Positions 22,640 through 35,620 are shown, counted from the stretch's first letter. The stretch is DNA of 64,000 nucleotides from Diphasiastrum complanatum (GCA_029204225.1 MU831877.1:1-64000); one strand, 5' to 3'. Numbers and translations: made by a program. The notes: generated from the letters alone by a model not told the origin.

Positions 22640-23340
22640 GCACCTGTAGAGGATATCTCTTAGAACCAAGTGAAAGACTAAGTACCTCCAATTATTCAAT
22701 ATGGAAGGTTAGGATGGAGTCAGTTCTTATACTCCAGGATGTTATGGATATAGTACTTGGTATTGAGGAGGAGCCTTAAGCACAACTTGAAATACCAAAG
22801 TATAGGAAGAGAGCTAAAATGGCTCTACACTTCATTAAAATGATGTCTCTAATGAGATTCTAAGAGAAATAGGATCTTGCTAAAGAAGCTTGGGATGCAC
22901 TTAAGTCCATCTATGAAGCTAAGAACACTTCTAAAATACTCACTCTTAGAAATCAGATTTTTCAAAGTCTTCAAAGAAGTGAGGAGAGTGCATCAAATTG
23001 TGTTCTGAGAGTAAAAGATCTTTGTAGGGAGCTTGCTTGTGTTGGTGTCACAATCAATCAAGATGAGCTAGTACAAGTCATTCTTAATAGCTTAAAAGAA
23101 GACTATGATAATCTTGTTCAATCCTTTGCCATAAAGGAGGAGTTTCCAGATTTGGAAACTCTTCAAGGAATTCTCATCTCTAAAGAAGCAAGGCAAAGTT
23201 ACAAACTTTCTAGGATGAACAAACTCGAACATATTGGAAGCGACAAAGCTCTCTTTGTCAAGGACAAGCATAAAGGGAGGAGCAAGGACCAGTTTTCTCA
23301 AGCTTTCAACAAAGACAAATGTCAAGGACAAAGACAAAGA
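22640..23340 (+). pseudogene. Copia-2 gag
   Basis: Recognisable from LSTSNYSIWKVRMESVL (about 22677), closely matching the Copia-3 gag start, through ILTLRNQIFQSLQ, NQDELVQVILNSLKEDYDNL and DLETLQGILISKEARQ. Three early stops (about 22776, 22859 and 22868) and a frameshift between 23230 and 23340, before the zinc-knuckle part, interrupt it. Gag forms the particle that packages the element's RNA. Confidence 0.85.
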
Positions 23341-26131
23341 TGGTGAAGAGGATGGCTCAACTCATCCTTCTACTTCCAAGACCAAGAAGAAGAAAGTCAA
23401 GTGTTTCTTTTGTGGCAAAAAGGGACACTATGCCTCTAATTGCTTCAAAAAGAAAAATAAACTCAAACAAGCAAATCTCTCTAATGAGAAAGAAGAAGAC
23501 TTTATAGCAAGTGATGGAGAAGGATCCCTCATGGTGTCAAGTTTTTCTTCAACACCCTTCAAGAAAGATGGAGCATGGTACATCGATAGTGGAGCCTCAT
23601 CTCATATGTGTTGTTCAAAGGAGTCTTTTGACTCTATTGTACCTTATAAAGGTCTTAAAAGATCTATTTATACAGCAAATGATCATGAATGCTCTATTGA
23701 AGGAATTAACAACATTCCATTAAAACTTGCTTCTTCTAAAGTATCACTTTCCAATGTTCTTTTTGTTTCTAAGCTTACAAAGAACTTGATAAGTGTTGGA
23801 AAGTTGCTTGATTGTGGTTGTGATGTAAAATTAAATTCCAATACTTGCTTTATTAAGAAAGATGATGAGATCCTAGCTAATGGATCTAGATATGGTGGCA
23901 TCTTCAAGTTAAATTCTTATGAGAATGCAAACTTTTGTGAAATTGCTCTTATGTCTAAGGAGGAGTTATGGCATAGAAGGTTGGGGCATCCTAACTATAA
24001 ATCTATGCTTTCTATGATCAAGAATGATAAGGCTATTGGCCTATCAAGATCTCTTTCCAAGGATATCAAGCCTTGTGAGGCTTGTGCTATTGCAAAATCA
24101 CATAGAAAGCCATATCAAAAGTCTTCTATTAAGACTTCTCATCCTTTGGAATTAATTCACTCGGATGTTCATTTTTCTTCCTTAAAAAGTATTGGTGGTG
24201 CAACTTGTTTTGTTACCTTCATTGATGATTTTACAAGATATACTTGGTTGTACCTACTTTCTTCAAAAGCTATGGTGTTTGAACACTTCCTAGTTTTCAA
24301 AGCTTATGTTGAGAAACAGTTTTCTTTCAAAGTTAAAGCTTTGAGATGTGATGGACGATGTGAATACATCTCCAACAAGTTCTATGATTATTGTGAGGTT
24401 GAAGGGATTAAGAGAGACTTTTCTTGTGCTTATTCTCCATCTCAAAATGGAGTTGCTGAAAGAAAAAATCAATCTCTATGTAAATGTGCTAAAGAAATTT
24501 GAGTTGAAGCTTTTTTTCCTATTGAATATTGGGGAGAAGCAATTAATTGTGCAAATTATTTGTGCAATAGATTACCTCACAATGCACTTGCAGGAAGATC
24601 ACCATATGAAGTCTTGTTTAAGAAGAAACCTAAGGTTGATCACCTTAGAGTTTTTGGATGTGCTTGCTTTGTTCATGTACCCTTGGAAACAAGGAAAAGA
24701 GATGATCCAAATTCAGTCAAAGGGATCATGGTTGGATACTCATCCAACAAGAAGGCATACATAAATTATGTTCCCTCTACGTCAGTTACAATTGAGAGTA
24801 GAGATGTTATTTTCCATAAGAATCAAAAATACATCTTTGATGAGGCTAAGATCAAAGATTCTCAAAAGGATTCTCCTATCACCACCCTTGAATATTATTA
24901 TGGAGAGATGGGGCCGAGAATTGAGGAGGAGTCACCTCGAATTTTTTCACCAAGGAGATCACAAAGAGAAAGATCCAAGCCTAAGAGGCTTACATATGGA
25001 GATAAAGGCAAGCAAGTGGAACTCAACTCCACTAATTATGCTTATTTTGTTTCACATGAAGAGCCAAAGGATGTATATGATGCACTCAACTCAAAAGAAT
25101 GGTTTCTAGCCATGAAGGAGGAATATGATGCATTGATTGCCAACAAGACATGGCAGCTTGTGGATCTTCAATCCAACAAGCACACTATTGGTTGCAAATG
25201 GGTTTTTCAAGTCAAATATCATCAAGATGGCACAATCAACAAGTACAAGACAAGACTTTGTGCAAAGTGTTTTGCTCAAGTTTATAGACTTGATTATGAG
25301 GAGACTTTTGCTCCAGTTGCAAATTTGGTATCAATTAGAATCATCATTTCTATCGCTTGTTTTTTCAAATGGCAAGTTTTTCAACTAGATGTCTCAAGTG
25401 CATTTTTAAATGGATATCTAGAAGAAAAAATTTATATGGATCAACCCCTTGGATTCATCCAAGACAAGACCAAAGTTTGCTTGCTCTTCAAAATTCTCTA
25501 TGGACTAAAGCAAGCACCAAGATCGTGGTATTCTCGACTTAACACTTTTCTTGTCTCACTAGGATTCAATTTTAGTAACTATGATCCTTCCTTGTATGTC
25601 AAGTTTTATGATAGTGATATTGTCATTCTTCTCATTTATGTTGATGATATTATCCTAACAGGAAGTTGTATCAATCTAGTTGAAGAAACCAAAATTGCAC
25701 TTGGAAGAGAATTCAAGATGCAAGATCTTGGCAAAATTCATTTCATATTAGGATTAGAGATTGAATTCCATAATGAGAAAGCTTTTGTTTGTCAATCCGA
25801 GTATGAAAGTTCAAATTGTAAGAGTATTGATACTCCTATGGAGAAAATTGTAAAAGACCCTAACAAAGGTGATGAAAGGTCCTTCGTGGGCATCACTCTT
25901 TTTAGGAGTCTTATAGGCTCCTTAATCTGGCTCACCATAACTAGGCCTGATGTAAGTTTTAGTGTTTATAAGTTGAGCAAAGCTATGCAAAATCCTACTA
26001 TTCTTCATTGGAAAATGGCCAAAAGGGTACTTAGGTACATGTCTTCAACCTATGATTATGGTTTGTTATATAAAAGTGAAGATCTTTCCATAGTTGGCTA
26101 TTCTGACTCGGATTTGCTAGTGATAAAGTAG
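23234..26131 (+). pseudogene. Copia-2 gag end, protease, integrase and reverse transcriptase
   Basis: One frame, interrupted only by TGA at 24500-24502, spans about 965 codons. In order it holds the zinc knuckle CFFCGKKGHYASNC, protease site WYIDSGASSHM, pre-integrase LWHRRLGHPNYKSM and CEACAIAKSHRKP, integrase with LIHSDVH, CDGRCEY (Asp kept, SDNGGEY altered) and NGVAERKNQ (Glu). RT follows with GCKWVFQVK, LDVSSAFLNGYLEE, LYGLKQAPRSWY and intact YVDD in LIYVDDIILTG. A short deletion removes the segment after QSEYE. The RNase H start (GYSDSD) ends at a stop from a frameshift at 26129. Confidence 0.9.
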
Positions 26132-26573
26132 ATCGAAAATCTACAAGTGCATATGTCATATATCTTGGAGGAAATTTGATATTTTGGCTTTCCAAAAAGC
26201 AAGATACCATATCACTCTCATCTTGTGAAGCGAATATAAGGCACTTACTACTACAACAAAAGAAGTGCTTTGGATCAAGAGGTTGCTTGTGGAGCTAAAG
26301 ATAATCAAGGAAGATGATCTACCTTTGATCATGTATGACAATATTTCAGCACAAGCCCTTGCCAATAATCCAATATTTCATGCACGGAGCAAACACATCG
26401 AGGTTGCACATCACTTCGTGAGAGAGAAGCTCATTGGAGGGGAAATCTACTTGGAGCACATCGACACATCATCTTGTATTGCAAATTTGCTCACCAAACC
26501 TTTGAGCAAAAATTCTTTCATCAAGCATAGAGCCAATCTTGGAATAATTCCAAGATCCATGTTCAAGTCAACA
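26132..26573 (+). pseudogene. Copia-2 RNase H, frameshifted C-terminal part
   Basis: The RNase H reading continues in other frames (RKSTSAYVIYLGG, FWLSKKQDTISLSSCE) and finishes with LWIKRLLVELKI, MYDNISAQALANNPIFHARS, KHIEVAHHFVREK and LTKPLSKNSF. It ends at 26573, 17 bases before the 3' LTR. Confidence 0.85.
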
Positions 26574-26590
26574 TAGATTATTTTTAGGAG

Positions 26591-27385
26591 TGTTGAAAAA
26601 TGAAAAATCATCTATCTTGACTTTATGCTTTTGACAAAGTTTTTTCTGTGTGTATATGTTGTTTCATATTGTAAATGCCAAATTTGGCCTAGAAGAAACT
26701 CGAGCTACATGGGTTCTTCAAGTCTAGTTGGTAATATACAACTTGCATATAGAATGTAGACATAGAAATGTCAATAATAGGCTTGTAGAAACTCGTGGCA
26801 TATCACATGCAATGATTATAAGTGATCCATGTGACATGCAAGGCATGCACAAAGTGAATTGGACACATGCATGATGATTTGTACAATTCTAGTTAAAAAT
26901 TTGACACTTGGTAAAAGTAGGTAGAAATGCATGCATGTAAAGGGACAAATGTCACTAATTCTCTAGTTTTCACTTATAGATGTGGATGGAAGTTGAATGG
27001 AGATGGTTCTACCTTGAGCTACTTCAAACTCCATAAATATGTGTAGACTCTCTCATAATTTTTTATGAAGAACCAAGTTTTGAAGCTATTCCATGTCATT
27101 TTGGATCTACACTATCATTTGCTTGAATTTTGCTCTCTCTTTCTCTCTCTAACTCGAGTAGAGGCTTATGCTAATGCATTAAATTCTTGTACTTCTTCTC
27201 TCTTATTTTTCAAAGCAATCATTCTTTGATTCTTAGCATGCTAGATTGTGATTTAGCCATAAAATCTTGTAGTAGATCTTGGCATCCATTCTAGAATCAA
27301 TTTATGTGCTAAACACAAAGCTTAACAAGATCATTCACACTTGAGGATCATTCCCCACACGTGTAAGCTTGCTGGAATTTTATCA
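26591..27385 (+). repeat. Copia-2 3' LTR, full length
   Basis: Starts TGTTGAAAAATG after TTTTTAGGAG and ends GAATTTTATCA; 795 bases. The start is supported by the lone copy at 58735, which also opens TGTTGAAAATAA. Confidence 0.9.
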
Positions 27386-27666
27386 AGTAGAACTTGGCTT
27401 TTGATTTCCAAGGTGAATTGCATAGGAACAACCGATCAAGCAGCTTCAATGGATGTAAGTAGCTGCCGTTTGATGGAAAAGCATATATTATAAAGGTGAT
27501 CTTTGAAGGTCTGTAAGAATAGAACTTGAGAATGTCAACATAGAAGGTCTTAAAAATGTATCATGCTGGTAGCGAACATGAAAACTGTGTTGAAAATTTG
27601 ATTTGTCCCATGCTCAAATGCTTTGATTGTTTAACTTCAACTTCTGTAACCCCCCCTCTCCGGGTT

Positions 27667-27669
<3 letters not shown>

Positions 27670-27717
<48 letters not shown>
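27670..27717. repeat. (CT)24 microsatellite
   Basis: A pure CT tract of about 48 bases about 285 bases downstream of Copia-2, not in an LTR recognised here. Confidence 0.95.
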
Positions 27718-27720
<3 letters not shown>

Positions 27721-29391
27721 TGACACATTGACATTCTCTGGAGTTTTTGTGCACACATACAAAAAAAAACCCAAAATCAGACCTGCAAAAACAACCCTTT
27801 GGCACTGCCCCCCGTTCACTGCAAAAGATTCTTTGGAATGGATCTTCCTAGCTCGCACGTTCTTCCCAACCGATCAGCCACAATCTTCTGTCACAGCCAA
27901 CAGATCAACCACGTTCTTGTGTCACACCCAACAAATCAACTCTTTGCATGCAACTCTCTTGAAAGAGCAGCAGGTGTTAGTGTCTAATTGAATATTCAAA
28001 CTAGAAAGACACATGCACCTGCGATCTGCACTTCATGGAATGTGTCTATCTGTGGTAGGCATGGTGAGTGTCAACGCGGGTCAAACGGTCAACGCAGGTA
28101 AAAAACCCTACACATTTTTGCCAATCACATTGCCGGATTCGCATTTTGTCCATCAGAGCGTACATTCTTCTCTCTCTCTATCTCTGCGCATGTGTGCTAG
28201 TGTGAGACAGACAAAGAGAGGTGTTTTTGTTTAACTTACTGATCATTTCAAGAGATATCTACGTACAAAGAAATTCCGAAATGGTATTCACATCAAGGAA
28301 TGTTACCTTACAAAGACACAATTAGCGTGCTCACATCGATTTTGTTGGGCAAATTCCAGTCAAAATGTTAGGCACTGTAAGACGTCCAATATGTAGTCGG
28401 AGGGCGTTCTTACAAAAGACAATGCACAGTATTATCACATGATGCATACTCCCTTTAATGTTAATTAGAACACGCCTGATTCTACTACCTGCTTAGCACT
28501 AAATCCCTAGTTCGAATATAGCATGATGTGAAAGATCAATTCAGCTGGTTAAGTTTCGCTAGTTACCATGCACATTTCTATTTCGTTTTAGACTGTGACA
28601 GATCCATGTTTTGTTATAAATCCGTGAATCGAGATTGTCTGCAGAGTCATCCCATGCTTTGCAGCAGTGAATGTATTATTTTCCCTTATGCTGTGAGTGT
28701 AATCTATCACTGAATATCTCAAAATTCAGATGAGAAGTAAGAGCGATGCATTTACATAGAAGATTGAAGTTCGGAGGAAAGAGTACGTTCACACAGAAAG
28801 CGTGACATCACGTCATTCTGACGAGCCTGTGTGTTACTGGCTAAATCAGGATGGACGTTAAAGCCGGTTAAAAGGGAGCCTATTAATTATCCAGTGAAGA
28901 TACCAGGGAAATAATAAGAAAAAGAGCAATGGATGGAAATTTACAGGTATGCAGCTACAGCTTAGAATTTACTGTCAATTCCTGCTTGATAATATCTGTT
29001 TCAAACTTTGCATTCAAAGTTTTAGTCTTTAGAGAGTAACTGCGCTTCAAATTTTCTGTACCCTTGCGACATCCGGACCCCAGCGTAGAGAAAGAGCAAG
29101 GTTAAGTTCGTTAAATACGTGTATCTTTGCAAGCTAGTGTTCCGGCTGACCTTATAGCACCGGAGATTCTGTTTTCGGTTTGTATTCATCATTTAGAACA
29201 TGTTATTGGCTGCATTGATCGATGTTCGTGTCTGCCAACGATATAGAGCTTGAAGCCTCTGGATTGGCACAGACTATCTGCAAGCCTACGGGGTTGTTCT
29301 TGTACAGGTCAATTGGATAGTTTAAACATCTCTATATTGAATTTATATAAACACTTACGCTTCTTTCCTTCAGAGTTTCAAAAGCAAAAGT
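27718..29391. other. No gene recognised
   Basis: Mixed-composition sequence without a domain-bearing frame. It is less AT-rich than its surroundings and has no obvious repeat. It could include promoter or UTR sequence of a gene that I cannot recognise. Confidence 0.45.
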
Positions 29392-30232
29392 CTGACACAG
29401 ATTATTATATCAGATCTCTTTTCTATACTAGATTGATCATTGCAACTGCACAAATTTCTACCGTTTCAGCTTCCACAATCACTAGAACAGCGTATGGTAG
29501 ATGCCAACAATATCCCAGGAGGTATTCTCCCTCATACATTCGAAGACTGTTCTGTAACTGGTCTAAAAGATATTTTGTAACTCTGACTATATATACACTA
29601 TAGACTATAGACCAGGTATCCGGCGTGAGCAGGCCCGTTATAGGTTGTAGCATGCAGCCTTCATGCACTGAGCCGCCCTGATCTTTTAGCTATTTTGTAA
29701 CTCTGACTATATATACATTATGGACTAGGTAGCGGGCGTGAGTAGGGCCGCTACCGGCTGTAGCATGCAGCCTTCATGCACCGAGCCGCCCTGACACAGA
29801 TTATTATATCAGATCTCTTTTCTATACTAGATTGATCATACTGCACAAATTTCTACCGTTTCAGCTTCCACAATCACTAGAACAGCGTATGGTAGATGCC
29901 AACAATATCCCAGGAGGTATTCTCCCTCATACATTCGAAGACTGTTCTGTAACTGGTCTAAAAGATATTTTGTAACTCTGACTATATATACACTATAGAC
30001 TATAGACTAGGTAGCCGGTGTGAGCAGGCCTGTTATAGGTTGTAGCATGCAGCCTTCATGCACCGAGCCGCCCTGATCTTTTAGCTATTTTGTAACTCTG
30101 ACTATATATACATTATGGACTAGGTAGCGGGCATGAGTAGGGCTGCTACCGGTTGTAGCATGCAGCCTTCATGCACCGAGCCGCCCTGATCTTTTAGCTA
30201 TTTTGTAACTCTGACTATATATACATTATGTT
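29392..30232. repeat. Two-level tandem repeat: 399-bp unit holding a ~115-bp subunit
   Basis: The block starting CTGACACAGATTATTATATC recurs at 29392 and 29791, a period of 399. Each block contains two copies of a subunit that starts near TATTTTGTAACTCTGACTAT, passes through a TATATATAC stretch and ends GCATGCAGCCTTCATGCA plus CGAGCCGCCCTGA. Four such subunit ends are present (about 29650, 29765, 30047 and 30160) and a fifth, partial subunit ends the array at about 30232. GCATG...CATGC in the subunit can form a small hairpin. Confidence 0.85.
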
Positions 30233-31240
30233 AGTTCTAAATTGATTGGCCCTAAGTTAGCAATATTTGGTTTTAGAAGTCTTAACTAATAAGTAGAAAC
30301 TATTGATTTTTTTTTACACATCGATCATGTGAGTTCTTGGGTACTATAGTAGCACATATTGGGACTTTTGGTTTTTCTCTTAATTTGTAGTAAAAGGGAA
30401 AGTGGTGTATCCTATCACTCTCATCTTGATAAAGTTGTGAGTTCTAATCATAGCCTAAGGTTCACCACATTCTATAAGTAGGAGAAACTCAAGCTCATAC
30501 TATTAGATTGCTGGAGGGCTCATTATGCATACACTCCTTTTGAGAAATTTGAGAGATTTTAATTCTTGTTTGTTGAGGCTGAGAGTAACAAGAAAATTCT
30601 TTATCTTTTTTCACTTGTATTTTGAAGAATGTTGTGAAGCTAATGAATGCCTTAGCTTTTCACTTGTATCCTCTTTAATGGATTTTCTTTGATGGATGAT
30701 TATCTTATTTACAAGAGCTCTTGCCTAGATTTGAAGCTAGAATTGAAGCATTGGAAAATTCGAATTCTAGCAATCTAACTTTTGTAGAGTACAGACTCTC
30801 TTGCTTGTAGATCTTTTGAAGGTCCTAGAACCAAGGTTTTCATAGCATGGCTATGTGAGCCCGTGGACTCTTGTTTTCCATTTTGAGCCTCCGACAAGTG
30901 CATCGGCAGACCACCCCACAACTACAACCAAGACAAATGCAAACAAAGGCAAAATATCGGGTTGTGTGCACAGTTTTGAAAAGCTATGTGCATTCTAGCC
31001 TAAGGCTAAGTGTAAATAGTACCAATTCGCAATAGTACCTCAGTCTCAAATGTTCCGAATGAACGAACTTGTGAAAAGTGCAAAACCACCAAAATCAGTA
31101 GACAACACGTAGAAACTACCAATCAGTACACCAAAAACAAATCCAAAAGTTTCAAAAGTATCAAATAATAGCTAAAAAGTTCAAAACAGACTAGAAGTTT
31201 GAATCCAACATCAAAATTGTCAGAGGTTTGGATATCAAAC
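30233..31240. other. No gene recognised
   Basis: AT-rich sequence between two tandem arrays. It may contain remains of the missing 3' half of Copia-3, but I could not see an RT, RNase H or matching LTR. Confidence 0.45.
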
Positions 31241-31244
31241 TACA

Positions 31245-31500
31245 AAAATTCCAGTATTTTAAAAAGTACCAGTAGTACCATACTACAAAAGTACCAGTAG
31301 TACAAAACTACAAAAGTACCAATAGTACCAAACTTGAAAAATTCTCGTATTACCAAAAGTACCAGTAGTAGCAAACTGCAAAAGTACCAGTAGTACCAAA
31401 CTTGAAAAATTCTCGTATTACCAAAAGTACCAGTAGTACCAAACTGCAAAAGTAACATTACTTAAAAAAGTGTCAAAAGTACCAAATTGCAAAAGTATTG
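31245..31500. repeat. Short tandem repeat built on AAAAGTACCAGTAGTACC
   Basis: Some ten copies of AAAAGTACCAGTAGTACCAAACT-type units, with interspersed CTTGAAAAATTCTCGTATTA segments of the same array. It abuts the point at which the Copia-3 reverse transcriptase is cut off. Confidence 0.85.
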
Positions 31501-34118
31501 TAGGCGGGTGCAAAGGTCTCATCATAGTCAATCCCTTGTTGTTGAGCATATCCTTTTTCCACTAGCCTTGCCTTGTACTTGTTGATGGATCCATCTTGGT
31601 TTGTCTTCACCTTGAAGATCCATTTGCATCCAATAACTTTCTTGTCCTTAGGCAACTCCACCAATCTCCATGTTCCATTCTTCATAAGAGCTTGATACTC
31701 AAGATCCATTGCCTGGATCCACTCCTCTTCTTTCCTTGCTTGATCTACACTTGTAGGTTCATCCAAAGAGGTTAGGAAAGCAACATAATTTCCAGAAACT
31801 ACTTGCTTACCCTCTTGATCATATGTGAGCCTTGAAGGTACTTGTCTTTCCCTTGATGTTCTCCTTGGTTTTTGACTTGATGAAGGTCCATCATCATCAC
31901 CATCCAAAGTAGGATCCTTTTCATCAACATCAAGAATGTTAGATCCATCCACACTTTTATCAATCATGCTTGAAGACACTTTTGGAATATTTCCCTCATC
32001 AAAAATGACATCTCTACCAACAATCACTTTGTTAGTAGAAGGAATGTAAACCTTGTAGGCTTTACTCACCTCACTATATCCAACAAAAATACCTCTTCTT
32101 GAAGATGGATTCTCCTTGGTTATCATCAAGAGTAATGTTGACATAGCATGTGCATCCAAAGGTTCTTAGAAAGTTGACACTCGGCCTCCTCTTGAATAGA
32201 AACTCAAAAGGGGTCCTTCCATCCAAAATAGCACTTGGCCACCTATTATTGCACAAGAAATTGGCACACAACAAAGCTTGATCCCAAATTGGTTTGTCAA
32301 GATCAGCACTTAACCTCATAACTTTAGCACTTTCACATAAAGTCCTATTCTTCCTTTCAGCCACTCCATTTTCTTGTGGGTTCCTTGATGTTGTATACTC
32401 CCTTTGATCCCATGCTCATCACAAGATAAGTACTCACCACCATTGTCACTCCTTAAGCACTTGATCTTTGAGGAAAAATGGTTGTCCCTTGCATTCTTGA
32501 ACTTGATAAAGACATCATACACTTCATCCTTGCTCTTTAGTAGATAGATCCAACAAAATCTACTAAAATCTTCAATGAATGTTACATACATCTTAGATAT
32601 ACTATTGCTAATTGTAGTAAATCCATGAATATCCGAATGTACAAGTTGAAAAGGCTTTGTAGATTTAGATTTAGATCTAGTTTAAGGTGGCCTATGTGAC
32701 TTAGACAAAGCACAAGACCCATAAACATGTTTGATGCCACTTAAGGAACTTGGAAGACCTATCACAATCTTCTTCCTAGCCATTACCTCAAATGACTTGA
32801 AGTTGAGGTTTCCCATCCTTTTATGCCAAACCTCTTGAATAGGTATTTGCTCCCTTGCAACACATCCAACTTGGCTAGCAATAACACAAGCATCTAGTTT
32901 GAGCAACTTCCCTTGTCTTTTACCTTTTCCAATCAAGACATCCTTCCTTTTGGTCATACAAGCATCTCCATCAAAGAGTCCACCTTGAGGCCTTTACTTA
33001 GCATTTGACTCACACTAAGCAAATTCCTGGTAATAGATGGAATAAACAAGACATCCTCCAAATGAACATTCCTATTTGTAAAGAGAGAAATAGGAACTGT
33101 GCCAATCTCTTTGATTGCACACTCACCATCATTGGCCATGTAGATCACCCTCTTGTCATCTCCATATGCCAACAAAGAAGTGAAGCACTCTTTGTGAAAG
33201 GTCATGTGTGAACTTGCTCCACTATCAATCCACCAAGGATCTAGATCTCCATCATTAGCAAGCATACATGAAGATATCACAGAGGCATCATCATTTGCAT
33301 CTTGAACGTCCAAACCATCCTCATCAAGAGTAAGATTACCTTGCTTGTCTCTTTGATCTCTTTTCTTCTTGTAGCACTCACTTGCAAAGTGTCCTTTGAT
33401 GCTACAATAGAAGCACTTGAGCTTTGATCTATCCTTCTTTTTGCCACTTGAAGAAGCATCCACTTGATCTTGCCCTTTAGACCACTTACTTTTGTTTTTG
33501 CCCTTTGTGAACATAGCATCCTCTTGAAGTGTAAATGTAGATCCACTTCTTGCTTGAAGCCTATATTTCTCATTGATCAAGATCTCTTGAAGATCCACCA
33601 AACTTGGCAAAGTCTTTTGAATAGCAATACTTTGAACAATGTTAGCATGAGCATCCAACAAGCCATTAAGAATTACTTGAATCTTCCTTAATGCTTTTAT
33701 CAATGCAAGCCAACTCATCATTCAATGCTTTCATCCTCAAAACAAAAGTACTTGGACTTTCTTCATTATTTTGCAAACAAGACAAGATTTGCCTTCTTAG
33801 AGTCAACACTCTAGAAGTAGACTTGGATTCATAAAGCTTCTTCAATGAATCCCAAGCTTCCAAAAATGACGTGCACTTACCAACTTCCTTGAGAAGCTCA
33901 TTGGTGACATTCATCTTTATCATGTGTAGAGCCTTCTTGGCCCTCTTGTCATACCTCACTTGATCTTGTTGTGTTGCTGGTCTCTCCTCCAAACCTACAA
34001 CAATATCCAAAACATCATTCATCTCAAGAAGTGACTCCATCCTCACTTTCCACAATGAATAGTTACTTGAGGATAGCCTATCATTGGCTTCCAACATGAC
34101 TCTAATTGAGGTTGTCAT
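31473..34118 (-). pseudogene. Copia-3 gag-pol, frameshifted and truncated in RT
   Basis: Gag starts at 34118 (MTTSIRVMLEANDRLSSSNY) and runs to a frameshift near 33700. It then gives the zinc knuckle CFYCSIKGHFASEC and protease WWIDSGASSHMT. Integrase follows with EVWHKRMGNLNFKSFEVM, FIEDFSRFCWIYLL and RSDNGGEYLSCDE, a frameshift near 32370, then MAERKNRTLCESAK, which holds the catalytic Glu, and FLRTFGCTCYV. RT begins with GTWRLVELPKDKKVIGCKWI, reaches GIDYDETFAPA and breaks off. The Copia LTR-bearing end lies at higher coordinates. Confidence 0.85.
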
Positions 34119-34608
34119 GTAGCAATGACCTAATCTTCTTTTTCAACCTGTTTCAATGCACAAAGCACTCCTTTGAGAAACAACAAATGCTTTCAAAAGA
34201 AATCACCAAGATTTGAACTATCTCAAAAATTCTCTTCTAGCACAAATCAACACATAGAATCATGGAATCTTGATCAACCTATAATCTATCCTCAATCTAT
34301 TGACTTTTGCCACTTCCTAAGATTGAAACACACTCAAATGAAGTCCAGGATGAAAATTTGATATGCAATCTATTAGCCATCACTAAGGTTGATCCAATGA
34401 TCCAAAAATCGGCCAAATCTAGTATGTGAAATCGAAAATCAGAATTGATCAAGTTTGAAAACCTATATAGGGTGATCTACAAAAGATCCAATCTACAAAA
34501 GCAAAAAACTAGATTTTGGTGTAGAATCCCCTCTAGCATGCTCTAGACTTGATATCTTCAACAAATCATTGATAGATCTGATTTTCTTGTTCATAACCTG
34601 AAACACAA

Positions 34609-34620
34609 GCTCTGATACTA
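34609..34620 (-). other. Copia-3 primer-binding site
   Basis: Reads TAGTATCAGAGC on the minus strand, one mismatch from the initiator tRNA-Met type, immediately after the LTR end CTTTCACA. Confidence 0.8.
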
Positions 34621-35312
34621 TGTGAAAGTTTTCAGATCCTTAAGATCCAATCACTTGAAAGATCTTTGGTTAGAAAGAGAAATACACTACCAATCTCACC
34701 AATGTAGAAAAATCAGCATCTACACACAAAATGAGATGCAAACACTAATAGAACTTGATCAAACTTGAATGAAATGATAAAGTATTGTTGTTGTCCATAC
34801 CAAACTAGAAAGCTACTATATTTCACACACGTGGATCTGAAAATAACAATTATAGACCATTCTACACATAAAATTGCATGCAATCAAAAGTATAGTGCAC
34901 CAATGGATAATAGAACCCAAGAGAACCATGTATAAGCATGAAATGACATAGAGAAGAGAGAAGATGACTCTCTCCATGAGTTACATCCTTTTATAGCAAT
35001 TTCAAACCCTATTTGGCCACTTGGCTTTCTCTCCAAAATGCTAACCCTACTATTTTTGGATCTAGATTCAAATTTCCCAACATTCAAATTTGAATCTACT
35101 CAAACTCACCTTCTAACTTTCTGACACTTTTAAAAAGTGTTTATTCAAATGACATTTAGACTAATGAACTTTGAAAAGTCAATCTCTAAGTCTAAAAACA
35201 AATTTGGCCTCAATATGCCAAATATGGAAATATAGCAAATATGATCAAACTAGTTGAATCTTTTACACCTTACCCCTAGGTGACGTTCAAGGTAAGGGTG
35301 GATCTTTTCACA
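34621..35312 (-). repeat. Copia-3 5' LTR
   Basis: On the minus strand it runs from TGTGAAAAGATCC to CTTTCACA, 692 bases with TG...CA ends, and is followed directly by the primer site. There is no second copy in the window. Confidence 0.85.
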
Positions 35313-35615
35313 TCAACCTGTACCCAATATCAATCTTGTTATCTGGATACTCATTCCGAACCTCAATTCTATCTCTGTTCCTTTCTAGCATGTCTGCCCA
35401 TTCATATGTAGGATTTGTGGCCAAAGGTTCTAGGCTATGAGCTATCACCATACTCTTTTCTTGCTCAGATTCTTTATCACTGATATAGTTGGGTAATCCA
35501 TGATCCCAAAGAAATATGTCAATCCATTGCCTCTTGGTCATCTACTGGGTTTTTTTCAATATTCGAATAGGATTTGAATATTGAATGATTCTTGATCGAA
35601 TGCATCAGGTATAGT
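35313..35615. other. Flank between Copia-3 and the Gypsy element
   Basis: About 300 bases of older sequence into which the Gypsy element inserted; it continues at 47525. A minus-strand open frame (35541-35308) starting MTKRQWIDIFLWDHGLPNYI has a protein-like look. It may belong to the minus-strand gag-bearing element at 47525-50690, but I cannot identify it. Confidence 0.4.
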
Positions 35616-35620
35616 GATGT

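Larger units (their letters stand above)
21262..27385 (+). mobile_element. Copia-2: Ty1/copia retrotransposon, nearly complete
   Basis: Consists of a 5' LTR fragment (21262-21881), primer site (21882), gag, an almost open pol and a full 3' LTR (26591-27385). The two LTRs are very similar by eye, so the insertion looks fairly recent. The 5' LTR lacks its first ~178 bases and the flanking pentamers do not match, so the left end has been rearranged. The LTR recurs as a lone copy at 58735-59572. Confidence 0.9.
31473..35312 (-). mobile_element. Copia-3: Ty1/copia retrotransposon, 3'-truncated
   Basis: On the minus strand it has one LTR (34621-35312), a primer site, gag and pol up to the first third of RT. 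There the element stops at the edge of the tandem array 31245-31500. RNase H, polypurine tract and 3' LTR are missing. Gag resembles that of Copia-2 (SNYSLWKVRMES), but the LTRs are unrelated. Confidence 0.85.

Noticed and set aside
29392-30232. CRISPR-like array
   Set aside because: Units are long, adjacent and without unique spacers, and the genome is eukaryotic.
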